Of a DNA stretch of 5,105 bases, positions 1 to 5,105 are shown piece after piece. The notes under the pieces were generated by a model. The model did not search any database, was not told the DNA's origin, and saw only the letters and a list, made by a program, of their open reading frames with translations. The DNA is from CAZYPH01 sp964649095 (GTDB lineage: Bacteria > Bdellovibrionota > UBA1018 > UBA923). Each line of letters begins with the position of its first letter. The first letter of the stretch is position 1. Both the position numbers and the translations under genes were made by a program. The stretch lies in the NCBI GenBank assembly GCA_964649095.1, contig CAZYPH010000149.1:1-5105 (forward strand). The letters run 5' to 3'.

Positions 1-480
1 ATTATCGATATTTATTTTATCTTCATCACTATAAATAAAATCTGCTTTTGTTTCATTTATTACTTTTACTACTTCATATAGTGCATTATTTGTAATTTTG
101 TCATGACCGTGAACAATAGTAAAATATTCACCAGATACCAATTTAAAGGCTTCATTTATAGTACTAGAAAAATCAGTCTTTATTTCTAAATACTTAATTC
201 TTTTATTATTTATTGATTCTAAATATTCAACCATTTTATTATTTATATTTGAAGTAGAAATTAAACATATTTCCCAATTTTTGTACCATTGATTTTGTAT
301 AGAATTAATAGCTGACTTTAACCACTCTTCATTTTCATAATAGTTTAATATTATAATAGATATTAAAGGTTTGTCTTTAAAATTTAAAATATTATGATTT
401 ACTGATTTTGTAAGGGGTTGTTCTACAAATTTATATTTAATATTATATATGTTATATCTAGTGGGTGCATGATCGTGCAT
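1..480 (-). CDS. Family 2 glycosyltransferase, N-terminal part (partial, runs off left edge; start probably artificial)
   Basis: Translating the minus strand from the ATG at 478-480 gives 160 residues without a stop up to the window edge. Residues 39-46 (LISIIILN) form the first strand of a GT-A fold. Residues 52-62 and 69-76 follow as helix and strand, then SGEY (116-119), NNALYEVVK (131-139) and YSDEDKI (150-156). This order is typical of GT-2 enzymes of O-antigen, capsule and rhamnan clusters, which transfer a sugar from a nucleotide sugar in the cytoplasm. At the place where relatives have a DHDD-like metal-binding motif this protein reads HGHD (124-127). The only in-frame ATG lies inside the 3' end of the upstream permease gene, a TGA sits seven codons before it, and no Shine-Dalgarno site precedes it. 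DNA is about 20% GC, unlike every other gene here. The first 37 residues carry no recognisable domain. Family assignment is firm; sugar specificity is unknown. Confidence 0.85.
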   Translation of the reverse strand, partial: MHDHAPTRYNIYNIKYKFVEQPLTKSVNHNILNFKDKPLISIIILNYYENEEWLKSAINSIQNQWYKNWEICLISTSNINNKMVEYLESINNKRIKYLEIKTDFSSTINEAFKLVSGEYFTIVHGHDKITNNALYEVVKVINETKADFIYSDEDKINIDN

Positions 481-1420
481 CTGTCTGTCGTTTTTTCACC
501 ACCAGACTTCCAACCAACCCAATGGCAATTAACGACGCACCAAAAAACGACCACACATCAGGTAACTCACCCCACAAAAACCAACCAAAGAATGTTGAAA
601 ACACCACGGTCAGCATCAAGAGAGGCGCCGCCACCGAGGCCGGCAACCCGACATAGCCGCGCGTCATCGCTTCTTGAGCAAACGATGCCGACACGCCAAC
701 TCCCAGAATATAGAGAACCTGATTAAGTGACAAAGGTGTAAAACTCAAAAACGTAGGCACCGAAACAAATAGTGTTGAGAGCAGAGCAAAACCAAAAACG
801 ATTAACTTCGGATGCAGCGACCGCGTAGCCACTTTAATCGCTACGTAGGCCGTGCCCGCAAAAAAAATACTAACAAAACCAGCCAACCGCCCCAAAATGT
901 CAGTAGAATGCTCGCCACTAAAAAGCGACTGTGGTTTTAACACCAGTGCCATCCCAACGAAGGCGACAATCACAAACAAAATCTGACGCACAGAGATCGT
1001 CTCTTTCAGAAACAAAACAGATAGCACTAGAGTTACAATAGGTGCCGAATTGTTTAACATCGAGGCATCGGCGATATGAATATGCTGCAAAGCATAGAAA
1101 TATAACAGGACTGAACTACACCCTCCCACGGCACGTATAAATAGCGGCAAAGGCTCAGTTCGCCACTTGGCCACAAGCTTTGAATTGGTAAGAGCCCAAG
1201 GCAATAAAATGAGCACGTTAATCAGCGCACGAAAAAAAGTGACTTCATAAACGGGAATATTTTTTGTGAACTTTACAAAGACCCCCATGCACGAAAACAA
1301 AAACGATGCGATCACCATCCAGACCGCTGGGGGCAGATTGTAATTGTCCGTATTGAGATATTTTTGGTTCCACTTTTCACGAAGATTTGTAGACTTCTGC
1401 GCGGTACGTAATTTCGCCAT
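458..1420 (-). CDS. EamA-type (drug/metabolite transporter superfamily) permease
   Basis: A 320-residue polytopic membrane protein with the length and two-repeat build of the 10-TM DMT/EamA family (RhaT-like). About 32 hydrophilic residues come first, then hydrophobic segments from residue 33 on. Repeat 1 contains FFRALIN (62-68) and APIVTLVLSVLFLKE (126-140), the usual aP...lflkE signature. Repeat 2 contains MTRGYVGLPASVAAPLL (252-268) and FLWGELP (281-287), the equivalent signature. The last helix ends near residue 308 and is followed by a short KKR-rich tail, so the protein looks complete even though its stop sits right at the composition break at 460. The substrate cannot be read from sequence; members export metabolites, and some relatives in glycan loci flip lipid-linked intermediates. 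The start at 1420 has no strong ribosome site; an internal ATG at 1318 (residue 35) just before TM1 is an alternative. It is divergent from the plus-strand pair. Confidence 0.9.
   Translation of the reverse strand: MAKLRTAQKSTNLREKWNQKYLNTDNYNLPPAVWMVIASFLFSCMGVFVKFTKNIPVYEVTFFRALINVLILLPWALTNSKLVAKWRTEPLPLFIRAVGGCSSVLLYFYALQHIHIADASMLNNSAPIVTLVLSVLFLKETISVRQILFVIVAFVGMALVLKPQSLFSGEHSTDILGRLAGFVSIFFAGTAYVAIKVATRSLHPKLIVFGFALLSTLFVSVPTFLSFTPLSLNQVLYILGVGVSASFAQEAMTRGYVGLPASVAAPLLMLTVVFSTFFGWFLWGELPDVWSFFGASLIAIGLVGSLVVKKRQTDARSCTH
465..480. repeat. GTGCAT direct repeat around GATC at the composition joint
   Basis: The plus strand reads GTGCAT-GATC-GTGCAT, two copies of a hexamer ten bases apart; because TGCA is self-complementary the unit is also an imperfect inverted repeat centred on GATC. 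It covers the last codons of the permease and supplies the ATG of the AT-rich glycosyltransferase frame. It lies within about 5-20 bases of the GC break. It could be chance at this length. Confidence 0.35.
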
Positions 1421-1475
1421 GTAATCTGCAATTTCAGCTTGATCGGAGCAAACTACAAGGGCATTTTTTCACGCT
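1421..1475. promoter_or_regulatory. Divergent 55-base gap between permease and the plus-strand pair
   Basis: Both flanking genes start here and point away from each other, so at least one promoter for each direction is expected in or near this gap; the gap is short enough that the promoters must overlap or extend into coding DNA. I see no convincing -35/-10 pair. On the plus strand CAAGGG (1456-1461) followed by a T6 run precedes the ATG at 1476; its spacing of about 14-15 bases is longer than ideal for a ribosome site. On the minus strand no purine-rich site precedes the ATG at 1420. Confidence 0.3.
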
Positions 1476-2138
1476 ATGGCGACAATTCAAAAAAGAACCA
1501 CTGCATTAAAAGCTGCTCTTTTAGGTTATCTTGCCGGAGGACACTATATTATTGAGGAAGTCGCGCGAAATACAAATCTTACGGCAGCCTCTAATTTAGA
1601 TATCGAAGATAGCCACCACGGCATGTTAGAGGCCGACTACGAGCGACTACAGGGGTCTGAGCAAGGTTTTTCACTGTTGGCTGAAATGTTAAACGAAGAG
1701 GCGCTGTATCCGTTTGGGGAAAATTGGCCCTCAGAGGCGTTCAGCGATTTAGCAACAAAAATACGACCACCCGCGCTGTCGTTTTTAGGTCACGTCGACG
1801 AAGAGAATGTTGGAATCTTTGGCTACAAAGCAGGCTTCAAACAACTTCTACACACCTATGCCGAGGCTTTAGAGGAAGTAAGCAGCAGTGGACTAAAACC
1901 ATCTAGCTTAGATCATTGGTTGGTAGCCATTCTCAATACATCATTTTACGCCGGCACCGTAATTACAGCCCAATTAGCCGAGGACCGTGCATTATTCTAT
2001 GATGTGTTAACAACCATCGAATCCGCCGACTTAGAGCTCTGGAGCACGTACCCACAACTAGCGCACATGCTTGAGAAAAGACTTCAAAAGGAAACCAAAC
2101 ATAAAGGCAGCTTTCATCAAGAACAAGAGTGGGACTGA
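1476..2138 (+). CDS. Unrecognised 220-residue soluble protein, upstream partner of the GT-C gene
   Basis: I do not recognise this family. The frame is open from an upstream stop at 1440 and ATG 1476 is the first start in it. The protein appears soluble: no signal peptide and no clear membrane helix, although residues 12-20 (AALLGYLAG) and 149-163 (LVAILNTSFYAGTVI) are moderately hydrophobic. It is acidic in the middle, with a run rich in E, D and H at 41-56, and looks mostly helical. The C-terminal end is charged (KRLQKETKHKG, 196-206, then an acidic finish). Composition is like the downstream gene, and its TGA (2136-2138) lies one base before the chosen GTG start of the GT-C-like gene, so the two are probably co-transcribed and translationally coupled. 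That arrangement is the main reason to treat it as real. A role as an accessory or regulator of the membrane glycosyltransferase is a guess. Confidence 0.75.
   Translation: MATIQKRTTALKAALLGYLAGGHYIIEEVARNTNLTAASNLDIEDSHHGMLEADYERLQGSEQGFSLLAEMLNEEALYPFGENWPSEAFSDLATKIRPPALSFLGHVDEENVGIFGYKAGFKQLLHTYAEALEEVSSSGLKPSSLDHWLVAILNTSFYAGTVITAQLAEDRALFYDVLTTIESADLELWSTYPQLAHMLEKRLQKETKHKGSFHQEQEWD
2125..2129 (+). promoter_or_regulatory. Candidate ribosome binding site AAGAG for the GTG start at 2140
   Basis: AAGAG lies ten bases before GTG 2140, inside the last codons of the upstream gene. The alternative TTG at 2071 has only a pyrimidine-rich or mixed stretch upstream (CCCACAACTAGCGCACATGC) and would force a 68-base overlap with the upstream gene. 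This is why the GTG is preferred as start. Confidence 0.35.
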
Positions 2139-2139
2139 T

Positions 2140-4071
2140 GTGACCCCACAGCACGTAACGGAACAGGCATCGTCGAGCTTTGCCAGTCATGGATTTGCCA
2201 CAAGCGACCTCGGTTATAGACTGCTCTCTACTTACATTGTTTTTTGGTCTACTTGGTTTCTGTGGACCCAAACGGTCGGACGTTTAAACAATGGGCTACA
2301 TCTTTATACGACGTTAGTGTTTGATGCCTTGATTGGATTTGGACTGTGGAAAAGCGTGTGGTCGGACAGTTTTAGCCCTGTTGCCAGAGGCAATCCAGCA
2401 GGGACTCCACAGACTGAGCCTAGAAGCTGTAAATCTCGCCTTAATTCTTTTTACTTCAACGTCAGGCTCACCATCCGCGACGTCTATTTCGTCCTGAAAG
2501 ACTACTTTCACCAGAACAAAATACTGTTTTTACTTGGCTCGGCACTGGTCTTTGTGACCTTTCTAAACAGTTTGTTTTTGTTACCTATGGATTGGGATGG
2601 CCGCGATTACCACCTGCCGCCGATAGTAGAGTTTTTACAGTTACGGCGCTGGGGCTTTAGTAAAAACTACTATTTTGCTGCGCAATCATATCCAAAGGGT
2701 GCGGGAACGCTCTATTTGTGGTGGCTTATCCATGTAAAAAGTTTCGTGGGCCTGCGCGGCGTTTTACTTGTAAATTTTGCTCATTTTACCATCGGCTGTA
2801 TTGCGATTAGGCAACTCTTTGGCCGATCCATTTGGTATCTTTTAATGTGGTTATCGATACCACTAATCATCCGTCAGGCTTCTGCGGCCTATAGCGATAT
2901 GCCTGGTGTGGTTTTACTTTTGGTATACTGCTATTTTTCAAAACATCAGTTTAGAGCCTTTGCGAAACAAGAGAGGCGCACAGCAATACAAACTACGACT
3001 GCCAATAGTCATCGTGTTGAAAGTGCTGGTGCATCGTACGACTTGAAGCAGCGACACATGAACGACAAGAATGTGGCTCTAGCCATCATAACTTTGGGCC
3101 TATTTAGTTCGCTAAAGTTCACCAATCTTGTAATGGCAGCGTATGTTTTAGCGTTTCAGACGATAATGTGGCTCTTAATTTTTAAAGCTGAATTAAGACA
3201 CGTCTTACGTAGAGTTGCGATTGTTGTTACGCTCTCAGGATTTTCGATTGCCCTCTTTTCAGGCTTTAAATACATAGAAAATTACATATATAAAAATAAT
3301 CCATTTTATCCATTTCAATGTAGGGTTCTCGGCGTTGATCTCTGCCAAGGCTCGATCGACCCGAATTCGCATGTTCTTGAGCCGATTTTAGATTTTAAAC
3401 GCACAGATTCTCTATGGGCGCGCATAGTGCACGGATACTTCCCGACAAAATCAGAGCTCATTGCTGGTTTCGACCCGTATCACGGTGGATTTGGTCTCTT
3501 GTCGTTTGTGGTTGTACTGGGTGCTGCGATGAGTTGGATGGTTTTTAGTGGATGGCCATTGAAACACACCGCGCAGCGCGCCACATCGTTTCAAATATTA
3601 AAATGTGGAATGCCCGCGTCTGTAGTGATGCCGCTGGCTATTTTACTCTGTTCAGATTTGTTTATTGGTGGATTATGGTATACGAGGTTCCACCTAGGTA
3701 CCGGCACCACCTTGGCGCTGCTCGCTGCCTACTACATACACCAACTCGATTTGAATACCTTAAACTGGGTCGATCAGCGACTGACTAAATATTTATATGG
3801 TATTTTTTGTATATTATGTGCAATGCAAATAGTCTGGCTGATTCCTCATCGAGTGTGGTTTTTAGGCATTCAAAAAGCTAGTGCGACCGCGCTGATAAAC
3901 AATATTTCATCGATTGTAACAACGGGAACACCTACCACAGCGACCCATCCGGCCGACCTAAACGCCATCGAACTCTACCGCCTTTCTAATAAGACAATCA
4001 TCATCGAAGGGAACGGACTAAGACCTGTCTTACCTGCTTACGGCCGCACCCTAAGTAACACCGTGCGGTAG
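2140..4071 (+). CDS. Polytopic membrane glycosyltransferase, GT-C fold (GT39/PMT-like)
   Basis: From GTG 2140 the product is 643 residues; starting at TTG 2071 it would be 666. It has many membrane helices, including about 28-47, 57-73, 128-149, 205-225, 233-252 and 315-350. After the third hydrophobic segment comes MDWDGRDYHLPPIVEFLQ (150-167), matching the acidic D-x-x-x-YHLP..xxWLQ loop of prokaryotic GT-C enzymes; D153, D156 and H158 are candidate catalytic or metal/carrier-binding residues. Further family-like marks are NNPFYPF (386-392), YHGGFGLL (447-454) and LWYTRFHL (512-519), which resembles the usual ETRFxLP. Such enzymes take a sugar from a polyprenyl-phosphate donor and act outside the cytoplasm; donor and acceptor are unknown. 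Two hydrophilic loops are unusually long, about 76-102 and 273-312. The protein stops soon after RPVLPAYGRTLSNTVR, where relatives usually continue, so it may be frameshifted (see 4070-4210). Confidence 0.8.
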   Translation: MTPQHVTEQASSSFASHGFATSDLGYRLLSTYIVFWSTWFLWTQTVGRLNNGLHLYTTLVFDALIGFGLWKSVWSDSFSPVARGNPAGTPQTEPRSCKSRLNSFYFNVRLTIRDVYFVLKDYFHQNKILFLLGSALVFVTFLNSLFLLPMDWDGRDYHLPPIVEFLQLRRWGFSKNYYFAAQSYPKGAGTLYLWWLIHVKSFVGLRGVLLVNFAHFTIGCIAIRQLFGRSIWYLLMWLSIPLIIRQASAAYSDMPGVVLLLVYCYFSKHQFRAFAKQERRTAIQTTTANSHRVESAGASYDLKQRHMNDKNVALAIITLGLFSSLKFTNLVMAAYVLAFQTIMWLLIFKAELRHVLRRVAIVVTLSGFSIALFSGFKYIENYIYKNNPFYPFQCRVLGVDLCQGSIDPNSHVLEPILDFKRTDSLWARIVHGYFPTKSELIAGFDPYHGGFGLLSFVVVLGAAMSWMVFSGWPLKHTAQRATSFQILKCGMPASVVMPLAILLCSDLFIGGLWYTRFHLGTGTTLALLAAYYIHQLDLNTLNWVDQRLTKYLYGIFCILCAMQIVWLIPHRVWFLGIQKASATALINNISSIVTTGTPTTATHPADLNAIELYRLSNKTIIIEGNGLRPVLPAYGRTLSNTVR

Positions 4072-4210
4072 TGCTCGGGTGACGGTGATTGCCCCCGGAT
4101 CGAACCGCAGTATTCTCAGGATCCTTTTGGAAAATATTGGGTTGAGGGCGATGGGGGATAGCTTCAGCGAGATTGAGTACAATTTGCTGGTTAGGTATTT
4201 GTTCTTGTAA
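4070..4210 (+). pseudogene. Possible detached C-terminus of the GT-C-like protein in the next frame
   Basis: The main frame ends at TAG 4069-4071. In the neighbouring plus frame an open stretch begins after TAA 4052-4054 and reads to TAA 4208-4210. It encodes protein-like sequence such as VTVIAPGSNRSILRILLENI (from 4079) and EIEYNLLVRYLFL at the end, a helix followed by a strand-like tail. A switch between 4055 and 4068 would join ...GRTLSNTVR to SARVTVIAPG and add about 46 residues, the size of a small soluble tail. There is no slippery homopolymer in that interval, so a one-base insertion is more likely than programmed frameshifting. The stretch is short enough to be open by chance, and the opposite strand is open too, so confidence is modest. 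Confidence 0.35.
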
Positions 4211-4392
4211 CCAGTGGATAACGCCCCCCCTTTCTTTTCATTGGACACCAGTATGATTAATCATGCTGTAGGCGGTACTAAAACTCAGTTGAACCTGAAG
4301 CAAGCTTGTTATGACGGTAAAGCCTCAATCGGCTTTCAACAACAAATACCCCAATCAACGTAATGCAACGCACAAAAATATCGGTTCTTACC
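4211..4392. other. Convergent intergenic region, no supported gene
   Basis: This lies between the end of the plus-strand pair and the end of the minus-strand aminotransferase. It contains a C7 run followed by a T-rich tract (4224-4239), a perfect 12-base palindrome ATGATTAATCAT (4253-4264) and a six-base-pair hairpin (4319-4336). A 36-codon frame from ATG 4253 to TAA 4361-4363 has no ribosome site and no recognisable content. It continues the same frame as the possible GT-C tail after the stop at 4208, so some of this DNA may be decayed coding sequence. Confidence 0.5.
4319..4336. terminator. Weak hairpin between convergent genes, possible bidirectional terminator
   Basis: AAAGCC-TCAATC-GGCTTT forms a perfect six-base-pair stem with a six-base loop, placed between two converging genes. 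Neither side carries a proper T tract (plus: CAACAAC; minus: ACCGTC), so intrinsic termination would be weak. It lies about 57 bases past the aminotransferase stop. Confidence 0.25.
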
Positions 4393-5105
4393 CTACATAA
4401 AAAAAGCTTTCACTTTTTCAAACACATATATGATTACATCATCACTCAATACAGCAATCATCGGTAGCGAAACGATTCGATTAGCTAAATCTTCTGTGAT
4501 TGGCAGTGATGGTGGGCTGGCGTCTCGAAACGCAGGCTGTAGATGGGTTGGATGAGGGTAATGAATCAGCGTTTCTACTCCTTGTTGCCGCAAAAACCCT
4601 ATGAATTTATCCCTCACTTTTTCCGACTCTACAGCGACCACACAGAGGTGCCAAGCGGGCTGACAGCCAGGAGTGCTGTACTGAAACGAAAAAGGCAAAT
4701 TGCTGAATTCATCGCGATATCGATCAACAAAACGGGTCTTCCTAGCATTCCAAGTATCAAGTTGTTTGAGACGGACGGATAGAACGGCTGCCTGAATTTC
4801 ATCCAACCTACTGTTCAACCCTCTTTCGACCTCAGCATTGTACCGATCCTTTTGGCCATAGTTTCTGCACATACGTAAACGCAATAAATCTTCGCTCGTC
4901 TTACAAGCCACGGAACCGGCATCGCCCAGCGCCCCGACATTTTTGCTCGGATAAAAACTAAATGCGCCGAATCGAGCAAGGGTTCCGGCTTGAAATCCAT
5001 GGAGCTTCGCACCATGAGCTTGCGCTACGTCTTCAATGATTGAAATGTCTTCTCGACCTGCTTTTTTTAAAACATCGCCTACCTTGTTGATGTCAACCAT
5101 GTTGC
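4393..5105 (-). CDS. DegT/DnrJ/EryC1 nucleotide-sugar aminotransferase, C-terminal part (partial, runs off right edge)
   Basis: The frame is open to the right edge: the codon before the ATG at 5098-5100 is AAC (Asn), and the sequence there fits the middle of the family fold, so that Met is internal. Numbering from it, 235 residues remain of the usual 365-375, lacking roughly the first 130. IIEDVAQAHGA (21-31) holds the Asp that contacts the PLP ring nitrogen and the stacking Gln. SFYPSKNVGALGDAG (48-62) holds the Schiff-base Lys, K53. NSRLDEIQAAVL (96-107) is the conserved dimer and substrate helix. TLIHYPHPTHLQPAF (177-191) and the PITEDLANRIVSLPM stretch (200-214) resemble QdtB/FdtB enzymes, which make TDP-3-amino-3,6-dideoxyhexoses from the 3-keto sugar with glutamate. 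All key residues in the visible part are present, so it should be active. Exact sugar isomer cannot be told. It converges on the GT-C gene and ends in TAG after an A/T-rich codon run. Confidence 0.92.
   Translation of the reverse strand, partial: NMVDINKVGDVLKKAGREDISIIEDVAQAHGAKLHGFQAGTLARFGAFSFYPSKNVGALGDAGSVACKTSEDLLRLRMCRNYGQKDRYNAEVERGLNSRLDEIQAAVLSVRLKQLDTWNARKTRFVDRYRDEFSNLPFSFQYSTPGCQPAWHLCVVAVESEKVRDKFIGFLRQQGVETLIHYPHPTHLQPAFRDASPPSLPITEDLANRIVSLPMIAVLSDDVIIYVFEKVKAFFM

Noticed and set aside
1..460. AT-rich block as non-coding, origin-like or mobile-element DNA
   Set aside because: The minus strand encodes a continuous family 2 glycosyltransferase domain with conserved motifs, which explains the block as coding DNA.
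418..726. Plus-strand frames of 63 and 102 codons over the permease 3' end
   Set aside because: They are antisense to a well-supported EamA gene, and one crosses the composition break with no family features.
2071..2139. TTG start at 2071 for the GT-C-like gene (666 residues)
   Set aside because: It overlaps the upstream gene by 68 bases, has no ribosome site and uses a rare start codon; GTG 2140 fits the end of the upstream gene and still precedes the first membrane helix.
1963..2271. 102-codon minus-strand frame across the end of the 220-residue gene
   Set aside because: It lies antisense across the junction of two genes that read well on the plus strand, and its sequence is Arg/Cys-rich without a motif.
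4118..4125. AGGATCCT palindrome as a possible regulatory site
   Set aside because: Eight-base palindromes are common by chance, and it lies in a stretch that may be coding, with no gene start near it.
4051..4248. 65-codon minus-strand frame opposite the GT-C tail
   Set aside because: It starts at a GTG without a ribosome site, resembles no known protein, and lies opposite a plus-strand frame that looks more protein-like.
4253..4363. 36-codon plus-strand frame starting MINHAVGGTK
   Set aside because: No ribosome site, no recognisable motif and a length expected by chance.
4543..5015. Plus- and minus-strand frames of 66-79 codons inside the aminotransferase
   Set aside because: They are in other frames of a strongly conserved DegT gene with intact catalytic residues.

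Overview
The window reads as part of a bacterial surface-polysaccharide or sugar-modification locus. All five readable genes lie on one 5.1 kb stretch, and the four that can be recognised fit that theme: a family-2 glycosyltransferase, an EamA/DMT-type permease, a GT-C-type polytopic membrane glycosyltransferase and a DegT-type nucleotide-sugar aminotransferase. The fifth is an unrecognised 220-residue protein placed directly upstream of the GT-C gene. The organism cannot be named from this. Most of the window is of mid GC content and uses ATG/GTG starts with weak ribosome sites, which suits a proteobacterium, but this is only an impression.

Layout. 1-480 (minus) is the start of a family-2 glycosyltransferase that runs off the left edge; its DNA is extremely AT-rich (94 G/C in the first 460 bases by hand count, about 20%). 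458-1420 (minus) is an apparently complete EamA permease. A 55-base divergent gap (1421-1475) separates it from a plus-strand pair: 1476-2138 (unknown) and about 2140-4071 (GT-C-like membrane protein), one base apart. 4070-4210 holds an open stretch in the next frame that may be the detached C-terminus of the GT-C protein. 4211-4392 is a convergent intergenic region with no convincing gene. 4393-5105 (minus) is the C-terminal two thirds of a DegT/QdtB/FdtB-like aminotransferase that enters from the right edge.

How the parts may work together (inference): the aminotransferase would make an amino-deoxy nucleotide sugar, the cytoplasmic GT-2 would transfer sugars to a growing glycan, and the GT-C protein would add a sugar from a lipid carrier at the outer face of the membrane. 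The EamA protein could move a small metabolite or lipid-linked intermediate. No direct link between these steps is visible.

The most notable signals are (i) an abrupt composition break at about 460, exactly at the stop of the permease gene, where the glycosyltransferase borrows its only possible ATG from permease sequence, as expected of a recombination joint or an assembly chimera; (ii) a probable frameshift at the end of the GT-C gene; (iii) an unrecognised protein apparently coupled to a GT-C enzyme. I found no RNA gene, CRISPR array, transposase or clear attachment site, and nothing that on its own amounts to a new defence or mobile system.
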